Origin: Berberis thunbergii
Lineage: Eukaryota; Streptophyta; Magnoliopsida; Ranunculales; Berberidaceae
Direction of reading: 5' to 3'
NCBI GenBank assembly: GCA_003290165.1
Contig: QNQO01006256.1
Location: 1-64,000, forward strand
DNA length: 64,000 nt
This document shows, piece after piece, positions 32,731 to 45,020 of this stretch (positions are counted from its first letter, which is position 1; every line of letters begins with the position of its first letter). Under the pieces are notes generated by a model, which worked only from the letters and a program-made list of their open reading frames with translations, had not been told where the DNA came from and made no database searches. The position numbers were made by a program, and so were the translations under genes.

Positions 32731-33540
32731 CTGTTTTAACCTATTCGACTGAACCTCTGCGAGATTCTGAAAAAACCTCGCCTGGACCTGTGCGACTCGC
32801 ATTGTTCATTGCGAATTCTCGCATGGTTTCGTGCGAATAATATATTTTCCTACCAAAATTTTCACATTGATTAATTTTTTGATGAACTAGTGAGTGGTGA
32901 CTAAATAAATAAGGAATCCTCTAAGAAAACTGACATTTCAAATGTTATGTTAACAAAACATTAATTTCGTGAAACAATCGAACCAATCGACCCAATCGAA
33001 TGGGGGAGAGAGTGGAAAAGCAAGAGATGGGGGAGAACAATCGATGGAGGGGAAGAAGAATTGGGTGGTTGCGATTTACATTTTGCGTTTTGAATGCGAG
33101 AGGGAAGATACATTGCCTTTGCGTTTTGAATGGGGGAGAAGAGTGTTGATTTGCTTGTTTATATTGGTGGTGTGAGAAATAAAACAGATGATGTGGGAGA
33201 GAAAAAGTTGAATTGGTAGTGAGGAGTAGTCGTTGCCTTTAGGATAACCCATCCAATGGCCCATAGAAAGCAACGAAACACTCTCAAACTCAACCGTCAT
33301 TCAATCAAACACTCTCAATCAAACACTCAAATAGTCACAGACTCACAACCGTCTATCTCTCATGGATCTCTCAACAGGTTAGTTTCAAATCTCTCAAACA
33401 TTTTCTCAAACATATTCTCAAACATATTCTCTCATGGATCTCTCTTCAATTTTTCAGTTTTGGATAAGTTGAAATCATTCTCACGATTTTCTAGTATGTT
33501 GAAATCTCTATCTTAGTTTGTTGAAATCTGTATGTTAGTA
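32731..33540. other. No gene seen; LTR-like or decayed repeat DNA
   Basis: 'acccatccaatggcccatag' and 'aaagcaacgaaacactc' near 33250 recur in altered form near 34406, so this segment is part of an old local duplication. Confidence 0.35.
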
Positions 33541-33990
33541 AAATCAGTATGTTATTGAAATTCGAAATCTGTATGTTTTGTTTGTAATTTTTATCGTTTT
33601 TATTCGATTTTTATCGTATGTTATCAGTATGTTGAAATGTGGCATAGTTTAAATATAAATTAATATGTTAGTTAAAATAGAAATCAATATGTTAGTTTAG
33701 AAATCAGTATGTTAGTTTAGAAATAGAAATCAATATGTTAGTTTAGATAGAAGTCAATATGTTAGTTTAAATAGAAATCAGTATGTTAGTTTAGAAATCA
33801 GTATGTTAGTTCAAATAGAAGCGTTAATAGAAATCTGTATGTTAGTTTGAGACTTCACAGTTCAAAATAGAAATCAATATGTTAGTTTAAATAGAAAGCA
33901 GTATGTTAGTTTAAATAGAAATTAAGTATGTTTGAAATCTTTATGTTTAGCGTTAATAGAAATATGTATGTTAGCGTTAATAGAAGCTTT
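33540..33990 (+). repeat. Minisatellite with 'gtatgttagtttaaatagaaatca' type unit
   Basis: Irregular units of roughly 20-25 bp built on 'tatgttagttta' and 'atagaaatca' repeat more than a dozen times. No long reading frame crosses it. Confidence 0.75.
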
Positions 33991-36749
33991 GGTAGGTTGG
34001 CTGAGGAAATCAGTACAATTTTATTTGTATAGCTTGATCACTTGGTCTTTTGAATGTTAACTATTGTCAGAATTATCATCCAGAGTAGTGTTTACATCTT
34101 CAATGTTTAATGAAGTGGCTCTGACATTTTATTTGTTGTTATTTGTTATTTGTTGTTGTTGTTGTTTTTTTTTTTTTGGCAAGTGTTGTTAGTGGTTTTA
34201 GTGGAGGTGCATTTGTTTTGTAATGTTGGACCATGTTTTTGGTTGTGGCGCTTACCTTCTAAATCTATATGCTAAGATTAAGGAGGTGCATGTGTTGTGA
34301 AAACTTTTGTTAAGTTCGAACACTATTTTTTTTCTTCCTAACCCTAGCTTAAGATAGCTTGATTGAAATCAACTTTAGTTTTATTGAAATCAGTTTCATT
34401 TTAGTCTAATCCATCCAATGGCATATAGAAAGCAACCAAACACTCACATGGAAAGCAACCAATTTGAAGTACAATGCCGATTAGGTGAAACCCTGCTGAA
34501 GTAATGACACATGGAGGTAGAAGACCGACAGAACGTGAACTTTTTTTCCTATCGTTAAAGGGAAATATTTTATGAGCCACCAATATTGTAAGGGCAATAA
34601 CATGACTGACAAAAAACAAAAGTTTGTTACTGTTGTTTATGAACTTTAGGAGTTATATGTACAAGATGGAAAACCATAAGAGATTTAACTTAGACATGTT
34701 TTTGTTTTCTAAAATCTAAATATTTTTGCTAATTGTTAATGTCGTTTTTGTATTTCTTGAGTGAAAAGATGTCTCATGGCAACACATCATAAACCCAAAA
34801 AATCAACATATTTAGAGCATCTACAATGGCAAACCGTAACTCTACCGTTAAACTCAAGAAATGTAGTAGCTTACTTGAGATTGGAAAAGAAAAACTTGCC
34901 TGGCGCTTTCTCTTCTCACAAAAAAAAAAAAAAAAAAATCATGTGCGCGTGGGATTGATTTGAATGATTGATAAGATTCATCAGGCTGACAACTTTCTAA
35001 GCTGATAACCCTCTCTAACAACCCAATGTTAGTCATGTACACGGTGTGATCTCTCGGTGTTTCTCACGCAAGGGATTTCATTTTTAGCATTTTCTCTCAA
35101 ATCTCTCAGCAGACTTCAGTTTTTTCGCATCGCTCAAGCATTCGTTTTTTAGCATTCTCTCAAGTGTTCTCTCTCAAGGTTAGTTTGAAATCTCTCTCAA
35201 GCAATTTCTCTTCGTTTTTAGCAGGTTAGTTTGAAATCTCACGAATTTCTCTTTGATTTTTCAGTTTTGGGTATGTTGAAATCTCTCTCACGGTACAAGT
35301 AGTTTTCGGTTTTGGGTATGTTGAAATCTCTTTCTTAGTTTGAAATCTCTTAATATGTTAGTACGAGTAGTAGTTTCCCTTTCTATTATATAAATTTAGT
35401 TGCCCCATTTGAAGAGCATTCACAATTTTAAGGATCTTGTTTGAGAGATTGTGATATTCATATAGCCTTTATTGGTCTTCATATTGACTACTCATGCTTG
35501 CATATTTATCTTAAAAGTTATTAGTGAGCATTCAACTTCTCTTGGTTATACGGGGCCACGAAACACTTCTAGAGATTAAAAACTCAGTTGATGTGTCAGG
35601 TTGTCTCACTCTCATCCTACCCGATGAATCCAAATGAAATGTATAATCTTATACATTAAACTATGGAAGTTTTGAATGATTCAAGTGTTTCCTTCACCAG
35701 TAAGTGTCTCCCACACCTCAATAACATTGTTTTTTATTTTCTATTGTTTTTTTATTGACATTTGCATTTGGGACTTCAATGTTGAATTTTGTAGTGTATA
35801 CAATGTGATTTACTGTTGATAAATTAGTATATATTGTATGATTCACGTGTTTCCCTCACAATTAAGTGGGCTTAACAAACCAATACAAAATGTTGGAGAG
35901 GGGCTTGGGTGGACTTTTGCATACACAATGTCCCAAATAGAAACCAAAGTGCCACACCTCAATATTTGCATTTACTGTTGATAATTTAGTGTATATATTT
36001 GCATTTACTATTGATAAATGAGTGCATTATTGTTGAATTTTTATGGTGTATAAATTTGCATCAGAGACGTCAATGTTGAATTCAACCTAGGCATGTACAC
36101 AATGTGATTTACTATTAGAGTTTGAAATATATATTTAAAGACAGTCAGTTTTTGACATGAGAGCGCTCTCGCACACCTCCATTTCTCCCTAAAGTTATCT
36201 ATTGGTGTAGAATCTCTTGGTGTCTGTCATGCAAGGGGTTTTATCTTTTAGGTCAGTATTTCATTTTTGTTTTCTCAAATTATGTATGTAGTTTCTCTCT
36301 TTGTATGATTTTTTTCAAGGATTTTGGTGGGGTGGGGTTCCTTCTATTTGATCAAAATTAGACTCTGATGATAGGTTTTTTTAATACTTTATTAGGGAGA
36401 CACTCATCTCTTCATATTCATTTTGTGATATACTTATTAGCGTTGATGTGATATGCCATTTTCGATTTTTTTGTTCTTTTTTCCCTGAAGTCTGCACTAT
36501 GTAGTTTCATATATTTGATAGTCAGAATCTCTTGGTTTTTGGTTGATATAGATGGTTCAACAGATTAACTCATTGGAAATTGACTTAGATACACTGGGTT
36601 TTTATGTATTTGGGAGTTTTGTTTAGAGTCATCATTTTTAGAGTCGTTTATTTATTTATTTTGTTTAGAGTCGTTTAGATAATACCTATTTCGCTTTACA
36701 TTTTCAATATTTTTTCCCTTTTCATGCGAAATTCTAATAATATTTCATT
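33991..36749. other. Decayed AT-rich DNA with internal duplications
   Basis: Segments near 33345-33500, 35050-35360 and 36180-36300 share 'ggttagtttgaaatctctc' and 'tcacgcaagggatttcattt'-like phrases. This suggests repeated copies of one leader-like sequence. No protein family was recognised. It may be the 5' part of the Helitron that follows. Confidence 0.3.
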
Positions 36750-37324
36750 TTTCTTTGTGTTGTCTTAGAACAATAATCATGGAAAGCTCAACAAGAGACC
36801 CCCGTACTTTGAAATGATGATGTTTGCTCAAGTTGATTCCAATACTGAACGAACCGTAAGAAGATAACATTTTTGTTTGTGTTTGCTCAAGTTTATTCCA
36901 ATATATTATTTTTAAGTTTATGATTAGTTTTTTTCAAATAGTGACAGAGTTCAAATGATTTTATTACAAAAATATAGGTTCAATTTCTCAAAGACCAAGG
37001 CATTAAGGTTACCATTCGAGATGAACATGTAGATTCAAACCGAAGAACTGTAATAAAACTTTTATAGTCCAAATTTTTTTCCATAACTATTTAGCTTTTA
37101 TTTTATTAAAAGTGTGCTTCTCATTATAACAAACTTTCTGTATGTAGGATTAGTTTCTTATAGACAATGGTCCAAGGCTTAAACGTGATGAACATGTTCC
37201 TCTTACTATTATTTATTTATTATTATTAATAGGGAATCTCTGTGTCGTATTTAGGATAAATTTCTTATATAACTTCTAGTATTAATATGTTGATTATTAC
37301 TTATATTTTGCTTCTATTTTAAAG

Positions 37325-37990
37325 TCAAACAAAGGGAAAGAAAATGTCTATGCTAATACTACTAATTCAAACCACGAGTTGACCCAAAGTTTGCATGTGG
37401 ACCAAAAACATAGTCAAAGAGCGACATCAACTCAACAAGGAAAAAGAAAAGTTCAATAATTTAAGGTATTATCACCAAATGTTTTTGTATGTGGAAAAAA
37501 TTATATTGTCTCAATATTTTAGGATTTTTATATGTTTAATTTTTGTTGAAGGGAGGGGACGCAACTAGACGCCATGTTGATTCGTTAGCTCCATTGAAAG
37601 GTATTGTAATAGATGGTACCACAATTTTGAAATATAATGATCTTGAGAAGGGAAAGTCAAACAAGGGGAAAAAAATTTCCCTGGTAATTCTACTAATTTA
37701 AAGCCCGAGTTAGCATAACATTTGCGTGCGGAACATAAAATTACTCAAAAAGCAACGACAACTCAAAAGGGAAAAGGAAAAGTTCAATACTTTAAAGTAT
37801 TATCACTAAATTTTTTTTTGTATATAAAAAATTTGTTTTGTTTCACTTTTTTAGGATGCTTATATGTTTAATTTACGTTGAAGGGAGGGGACGCAACTAG
37901 ACGCCATGTTGATCCGTTAGCTCCATTGAAAGGGATTGTAATAGGTGATTCGAGGACTTTGAAATCTAATGATCTTGAAAAGGGAAATGA
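37325..37990 (+). repeat. Tandem duplication of an exon-containing 332-bp unit
   Basis: Two copies. 'gggaggggacgcaactagac' begins at 37551 and at 37883. Each unit encodes 'TRRHVD(S/P)LAPLKGIVI' and a Lys/Gln-rich stretch before an intron-like AT-rich spacer. It lies in the Helitron's 5' region. The protein family is unknown. Confidence 0.75.
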
Positions 37991-38685
37991 AGAGTTTGCA
38001 AGTTTGCATCCTTTAAGGTATTTGCGACACTAACATGTCTTCTTAAGTTTTTGCCTTTCGTATTTTCGGATACTGATTTTTTTTTTTAACATTTTTTGAA
38101 AGGGGGTGGAAAAACAAGTGTTGCTGATAATGAAAAAATGAAAACTTCCTAACATTCAGGTATGTATGATGACATGCTTCAAATTGCTAAAATGACATCT
38201 AAATTGTTGTATTTGTTTTTTTTTTGTCTTAAAACAAATTTAATATGTTGACAGTTGTTTTTAAGACATTCTCATTATTTGTGATTCTTTCCTTTAGATG
38301 TTAAATGCATTACTATTGAAATAACTTTATCTTTTAAATATATTAGGATAACAATATTGATAAGGAGAATTTAATTTCTAAGTGTATGTTAGCACAATGC
38401 TTACATTGTGTAATGGAGAATATTCAATGTGTCACACCACCTATTCCAAAAAACACGTCTTCTTTCACACCCAATTCGAACAATATTTCGGAAAAGCGTC
38501 CAAGAAAATCAAAAAAATAAATTTTCCACAATTATCCCTCCTTAGAACATGGGTGAAGAACTTATCAATATGGAATTACATCAAGTGGTTCAGGAACAAA
38601 AAAAAAAATTGTGGATGAACCAGCGAATTCCTAAAAAAACATATAAATTCTAACTTTATTTCTAATGTTAAATAATCTAGTTATC

Positions 38686-38960
38686 ACATAAATGTAAGTG
38701 CTACAATTACTAACTCATTTAAATGCATTAAATTGCATTTAGGCCAATTCTAGTATGCCAACCCTTTAGTTGGGATAGTTTTTCCAGTGATGATAGCTTG
38801 AACTTCAGAAATAATATAATTATTACATAAATGTAAATGCTATAATTACTAACTCATTTAAATATCTGAAATTACATTTAGACCAGCTCTAGCATGCAAA
38901 CCCCTTACTTGGGATAGTTCTTCCAGTGACGATAGCTTCAATTTCAGAAATGAAATAGAT
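38686..38960 (+). repeat. Tandem duplication of about 138 bp
   Basis: 'acataaatgtaa(g/a)tgct' begins at 38686 and 38824. Both copies continue through 'ttgggatagtt.ttccagtga' and 'gatagctt'. It is directly upstream of the Rep coding remnant. Confidence 0.75.
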
Positions 38961-39009
38961 CCGAATTTTAACCAATGTGAAACACGTCACTTCTTAGGGT
39001 GAATGAATT

Positions 39010-41138
39010 TTCTTATCGTCATTGCTCAACACTATACTGGAAAGATGAGAAATTGGTTAAATCGACTTTCAAGAATCCATTTTTTGGAACATGTTGTTTA
39101 CAAAGAAATGTTTAACTACCTTTATTGTCTACTCCCCCAACACTATTTCAATTATTGTATCACATAAATGATGCTAAATCAAATTCTTTTAGGAGACATA
39201 TTCGTAAATATAATGCAACTAATGCATTTACGAGTCTAGGCTGTACAATGGAACCAAGAATTCTTAATGGAAGGTGTCCTTCAAGTTTTACTATTCACGG
39301 AGAATTATGAAAAATTACATGTTCTTTAATACCTCAACAAGGGCAACAGCCAATTTATTCTCAACTTTATATTTATGATCCTGATTCTGCGTTACATGCT
39401 CGCAGTCGTCGAAATACACACTTGAGGTCAGACATTCTTAAAATCATTCAAGATACTTTGTTGTAGTATAATGTGTTTTTGGAAAAGTACCGTCAGGCGT
39501 ATGAAATCTTGAATTCATCAAATTCAACTGAACAAAATGTACCTGCTTATTTACATTATAGTGCGGTAAATGACAGGAGACTTTACAATTTTCCTTATGC
39601 AGATGAGATAGTTGTTGTTTTACCAGGGGATGAGTTGGAAATGAATGGAATGATAGATTTTGTTATACACATGTGAGGGAATCAAGAGTTGATGCAAATT
39701 AGTGAATTTCACCCTGCTTATTTACCACTTCATTATGTGTTGTTATTTTCACATGGTGAGTATGGTTGGGAGACTGAATTAACTCAGTGGGATGTTGTAA
39801 ATGATATTTTATTAGTGAACCAATTTACTCAAATAGAATTTTACAGTTATTGTTTGTTCAAATGACCTACAAAGTATTCAACAATTTTAAAAGCAGGATA
39901 ACTATTTCAAGATTTTTTGTGGATGCTTGGGCTGCAACTGAGCATAATTATTTGACGTATGTAAGGAATAATCGGACAAAACTTAGGGCTGAGCTTTATG
40001 GGGATCTTACCGATATTGGACTAGAAAGGTTACCCTTCTAGATCAAGTTGAGAAACAATTTATTTTGCCATCATCCCATTCTAGCCGTCCAAGACATATG
40101 TTTGAGATATTTCAGGATTCAATGACAATCATATGTTATAATGATCATCTTGATATTTTTATCACCATGAAAGCTAATCCGAATTGGCAGGAGATTACAG
40201 ATGCTCTCTTACAAAATTAGAAGACTACTAATCATCCTGATTTAGTAGCTCGCGTATTTGAATTGAAAAGAAGATGTCTGGTGAATGAGATTAAGAAAAA
40301 AACATCTTTGGTGTGGCAATTGCTCATGTTTTTATAATTGAATTCTAGAAACATGGTCTTCCACATATGCACATACTTATATTACTTCAACAATCGGACA
40401 AGATATCGTTGCTCAGATTGATAGAATTGTGTGTGTTGAATTTTCTGACCCAAATGAAAACCCAATGCTTTTTCAAACCAAAAAAAAGTTGTATGATACA
40501 TGGACCGTGTGGTAAGAGAAAATTTCAATCACCGTGTATGCAAAATGGAAGATGCACAAAAAGATACCCACAAGATTTTGTAGAAACAACGACGATGGAT
40601 CAAGATGGATATACTGTTTATCGACGTCGTAATACTGGTAAAGTGTATATCAATGTCAAGGGTAAAAAAGTTGATAATAGGGATGTTCTACGTACATACA
40701 ATCCATATATTCAAGAATGTTTGATCGTCATATTAATTTCGAAGTATGTGAAGGAATATGTTGTGTTAAATACATACACAAGTACATCTACAAAGGACAT
40801 ATGACAAAACAACATATTGGGTGGAATAGATGAGATAAAACAATATCTTGATGCTCGATATATTGGACCACCTGAAGCTGCTTGGCGAATATTTGGACAT
40901 CTTTTACATAACGCATTACGTTGTATTGGGTGGAATAGTTGTTCGATTGAATCTTCATTTACCCATAATGCATTACATTGTATTTAATCCAACAGATTCC
41001 TCATAAAACATTCTTCGTAAAGGTGAGCAACAAATGTCAACTCTAACGGTCTTTTTTCTATGTTGTGCTTTAGATCCAACTGCACATGCATTTACATACC
41101 AAGAGTTTCCGCAACACTTTTTTTTGGGAAAAAAACAA
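39010..41138 (+). pseudogene. Helitron Rep/helicase N-terminal half, broken
   Basis: Plus-strand frames give, in the right order for a plant Helitron: 'LYWKDEKLVKST' and 'CCLQRNV.LPLL', 'FTSLGCTME', 'QLYIYDPDSALHAR', 'RRLYNFPYADEIVVVLPGDE', 'ISEFHPAYLPLHYVLLFSHG', 'FFVDAWAATEHNYLTYVRNN', 'ELYGDLTDIGL', 'IHGPCGKRKFQSPCMQNGRC', 'DGYTVYRRRNTGK', 'YLDARYIGPPEAAWRIFG', 'FPQHFFLGKKQKVWTRRKRG'. The family makes a rolling-circle Rep nuclease fused to a helicase. At least a dozen stops and shifts occur, and the helicase motifs are absent, so it cannot act. Confidence 0.8.
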
Positions 41139-41141
41139 AAA

Positions 41142-41735
41142 GTATGGACAAGAAGGAAGAGGGGTTATGCAATAGGTAGTGATGATACATAAATATAGAC
41201 TGATCATCACGGCCGTACACGTGGAATAAAGTCCCATCACGAGAATACAACGTCCGATCCATTGAGCTCATAAAGCCCAGAAAGAATGAAGCCAATTATA
41301 GAGGCCTAGACTAGGTCCACCACTAAAGAGGTGTAAACAAGATCCGAATATAAGCCTAGATGAATCAAAGCCTAACTCCAGGCCCGATATGCGTTATCTC
41401 ATAAATAAAAATAACGTTGCGCTAAGAAAGAGCCGTGGAAGGACCTACACCTCCATGAATGCATCTCCATTAATGAGAAGACTGTTACATAAACATCTCC
41501 TTCCATTGCGCCTCACATGCTTAAGTCATGCAGAGAGTTAACCACGACTATTATAAAAGGGAACATTCGACAAAGGTATGCAGCTTTAACTGAGTTTTGT
41601 CCAGATTTACTTTATTCTTCCAATAGAGTTACTGAATTAAACATTGGAGTGCCTTCGGCCACAAAAAAGGCCGTCCTTGGTAGTTTAACAGTGATTTTGC
41701 AAGTCAAGCTCATTGGAAGATAGATTTTGGACGCA
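41142..41735 (+). repeat. 5' LTR of the plus-strand Gypsy element
   Basis: Spans from the Helitron junction to the interior-start motif. Contains a TATA-like 'ctattataaaagggaac' near 41549 and the block 'ttggagtgccttcggccac', which recurs (diverged, minus strand) at 49660-49830 and 10690-10790. Confidence 0.65.
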
Positions 41736-41999
41736 TTAGTTTGGCGTCGTCTGTGGAGAGCGACGAGTTTTCTTTTTTCCCTGAAAGTAAGATTCACAAT
41801 GACAAAGCTCATGCAACCTGGTAGAAGATCAATGGAGTACTCCACAAATCTTTGGTCTAACGATAACATATACGAAATGTCGCCCAATATTGATCCAAAG
41901 ACAACCATTGAGACAACCATACCTACTGGTAGAAAACTCCAACAGGTAACAATTTAGACGTCTCTGACATCATGGGGAATCCCCTTAGATATCCAAGTG

Positions 42000-42480
42000 G
42001 AGACACTTATGGCTCAGATGGACAACATGATTGAAATGATAGATAGGATCATCCGAAACTTACAAAGAAACAACTTTCAAGAAAAAAATCATCCAACTTA
42101 AGAAGCATTGGGCTAACAATAGCTCCTAATGCAATCAGGGAATGCCAAAAAGTCTACAACCGATGAAGCCCAAATATGAAAAGTAATCTCGGCTTTGATA
42201 GCAAGTTGAAGCGAGATTCTTGAAATGATGGAAAGAAGAGAAGATGTCAAATGACCACCGAAGATGAGATGAGATTCGGAGAAGCGAAACATGGCCAAAC
42301 ATTGCTTCTTCCACAACGACTACGACCACAATACCGAAGATTTCCGCAGCCTAAGAAGCGAAATTAAATTCCATATCAAACAAGGACAACTCAAAGAGTT
42401 CGCCAAACTCGAGGGCAAAACAATCATTTCAAAGGATCAAGCGAAGGAAACAATCTATGTCTTGCATGGCATGGGCTGAA
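42000..42480 (+). pseudogene. Gypsy gag remnant
   Basis: 'AQMDNMIEMIDRI' early on and then 'CFFHNDYDHNTEDFRSLRSE', 'IKFHIKQGQLKEF'. The latter matches the 'C.(Y/F)H...GH.TE(D/E)C..L...IE.LI..G.LKEF' block between capsid and protease in plant Gypsy gag. Frames are broken. Confidence 0.65.
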
Positions 42481-42575
42481 AAAATGAACAATCCAATCAT
42501 TCTAGAAAGTGCATAGTCAGGCACTTTCGCACAAATATCAAATTCCGAGAACCATCTGCACAACATGCAAAGACA

Positions 42576-43100
42576 ATGCAAATGACTCTAACCTTTTCAA
42601 ACGAGGATGCTGATGGAGTTAATTTCCCACACAATGATGCTTTAGTGATTTCGTTCATGATAGAAAAATGGGAAATCAAAAGGGTATTAATCGGCACCGG
42701 CAACTCGGCAAAGCTATTATACCTAACAACTTTCCGAAGGATGCAGTTCACCACTGAGATTCTCTCACCAAGCGATCAGTCTATTGGTAGGTTTCAGTGG
42801 GGAGCAATGTAACCCACTAGGAATGATCTGACTACTAGTTGAAACAGGAGAACTAGGGAAGCAACGAGTGTTAATGACAAAATTTTTCGTTGTCGACTCT
42901 CCTGTTGCATACAACAAGCTACTCGAAAGACCATGGATACACAAGATGGGTGTAGCATCCTCCACTATGCACCAATGTGTGAAGTACCACACCGATAATG
43001 GCATTGGAAGAATACAAGGGGACCAAACAGCAGCCCGGGAGTGTCATTTTGTTGTTATAACGACTCCTCAAAATAGCAATTACCGCAACGACTGGAAGAG
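42576..43100 (+). pseudogene. Gypsy aspartic protease remnant, active site lost
   Basis: 'NEDADGVNFPHNDALVI' leads to 'VLIGTGNSAKLLYL'. Family members have 'VLIDTGSSADIL', so the catalytic Asp is Gly here. It is followed by 'KFFVVDSPVAYNKLLERPWI' and 'VKYHTDNGIGRIQGDQTAAR', both matching the region after the protease. The protein could not process itself even if translated. Confidence 0.75.
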
Positions 43101-43148
43101 TCTTCGCAAGAATCCGATAAAACAATTTCGGATTCTCCAAACGACAAT

Positions 43149-44340
43149 ATGGCTCCAACCAGTCAACGAGATCGACCCAACACCGGGCAACTGGAAAAAG
43201 AGACGGTTGGGGTCTATTTAGAAAATGAAGCTAAAATGGCAGTCTTAATCAACACAAAAATCCAACCTGAATTCACCATGAAGCTGATCGAATTGCTAAA
43301 AGATAACAAAAATATTTTTGCATGGACAATTAAGGACATGGTGGGAAAAGATCGATCTATAATTTTCCACAAATTTCAAGTGAATCCATATAAGAAACTG
43401 GTTAGACAAAAAAGAAGACCGGTGGCCCCAGAGTGCAATTAGGTGATAAACGAAGAAGTACACCGATTGCTCAGCGAGAGAATGATATGATAAGCTCACT
43501 ATTCGGATTGGCTGGCGAACATGGTACTAGTAAAGAAGAAGAACGTGAAATGGAGGGTGTGCGTGGATTACACCGACTTAAACAAAGCCTGTCCCAAAGA
43601 CAACTTCCCACTTCCACGAATAGACCAAATAGTGGACGCAACTGCGGCACGAGATGCTGAGCTTCATGGATGCGTACTCTGGGTATAACCAAATACAAAT
43701 GTACCCCTTGACCAAGAAAAAAACATTTTCGTAACGGAAATGGGGACGTACTGTTATCGAGTAATGTCGTTCGGGTTGAAGAACGCAGGAGCAACATATC
43801 AATGACTAGTAAACAAGATGTTCAGAGATCAAATCGGTAAAATGATGGACGTTTACATCGACGATATGCTCATCAAAAGCTCATGCAGAACATACCATAT
43901 TACGAACCTCAAACATGCTTTCTCCCAGCTTTGAAATACAATATGAAGCTAAACTCAGAGAAATGCTCATTCAGAGTGGAGTCAGGGAAGTTCCTCGGGT
44001 ATATAATCAACCCGCGAGGAATTGAAATCTATCCAAAGAAGATACAAGCACTTCTCAACATGCAATCGTCGACAAACATAAACGGTGTTCAAAGTCTTAA
44101 TGGGAGGATAACGGTTCTAAACATTTTTATATCCAGGTCATCAGACAAGTGCTGCATTTCTTCAAAATCTTGAAGAGAAACAAGACATTCGAATGTAATG
44201 ATGAATGCGAAAGAACCTTTCAAAACCTAAAGACATACATGGAAAGTACGAAACTGCTAACAAAACCAAACATAGGAGAAACACTATATTTGTATCTATT
44301 TGTGTCCAATGGGCTAATACGAGAAAAAAGTGGTGCGAAA
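43149..44340 (+). pseudogene. Gypsy reverse transcriptase remnant
   Basis: 'NKNIFAWTIKDMVGKDRSII' opens the domain. Then, over shifted frames, come 'WRVCVDYTDLNKACPKDNFP', 'MGTYCYRVMSFGLKNAGATY', 'MMDVYIDDMLIKSS' (43846-43886, the YIDD catalytic motif is intact) and 'LKYNMKLNSEKCSFRVESGK', 'FLGYIINPRGIEI'. At least four frame changes and several stops are needed to follow the domain. Confidence 0.8.
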
Positions 44341-45020
44341 ACCGGTGTTCTACATTAGGAAAACACCCATAGATGCAAAGATCAACTTTCCGGCCCTAGA
44401 AAAACTAGCGCTCACTCTGATCTTGTCATCAAGGAAATTGTAATCATACTTCCAGGAACACCCGATCACGGTTATGACTAAACAACCACTTTGGTCAGTA
44501 TTACACAAGCTAGAGTTATCGGGAAGAATGGTGAAATGGGCAACAGAGCTCGGACAATTTGACATTACTTATGCCCCTAGAACTGCTATCAAAGCTCAAG
44601 CATTGGTGGATTTCATCGCCGAGTTCACAGAACAACCTAAACCGGTCTCTGAAGGATGGATCCTCCATTGTGATTGGGCATCTAACGAGGCATAAACCGG
44701 AGCTGGAATAGTCTTATACAACTCAGAAGGCATTGCATTAGAAAAATCCTTTAATACTGAACCCGAGTATGAAGCTGTGATAGCAGGACTATAGTTAGCA
44801 AAACACCTCGGAATAAAGGACATTAATGTCTTTACAGACTCTAGGCTGGTGGTCAATCAACTAAGCGGCGAGTTCCAAGTGAAAGATTCTCGAATGAAAG
44901 CCTACCACCAAATAAACATAAAACTACACCACCATCAGACTATGTGCACGAACAGAAAATAAAAGAGCAGACGAGCTAGCTAATGAAGTCTCAACAACAA
45001 AGGATAATGGCAATCCACTC
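44341..45020 (+). pseudogene. Gypsy RNase H remnant
   Basis: 'TVMTKQPLWSVLHKLELSGR' and 'MVKWATELGQFDITYAPRTA' match the tether/RNase H entry. 'WILHCDWASNEA', 'GAGIVLYNSEG', 'EYEAVIAGL' and 'VFTDSRLVVNQLSGEFQVKD' follow the RNase H fold, in which the first Asp, the Glu and the DSR Asp can be seen. In-frame stops break it. Confidence 0.75.

Larger units (their letters stand above)
36750..41138 (+). mobile_element. Decayed Helitron, 5' part, plus strand
   Basis: Coding remnants of a Helitron Rep/helicase protein run from about 39010 to 41138, where they stop abruptly against a Gypsy LTR. Upstream is intron-rich DNA with small exon-like pieces and two tandem duplications. The 5' terminus (expected TC) and the hairpin/CTRR 3' terminus were not identified. 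The helicase half is not found past the Gypsy insertion, so the element is both interrupted and incomplete. Confidence 0.65.
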
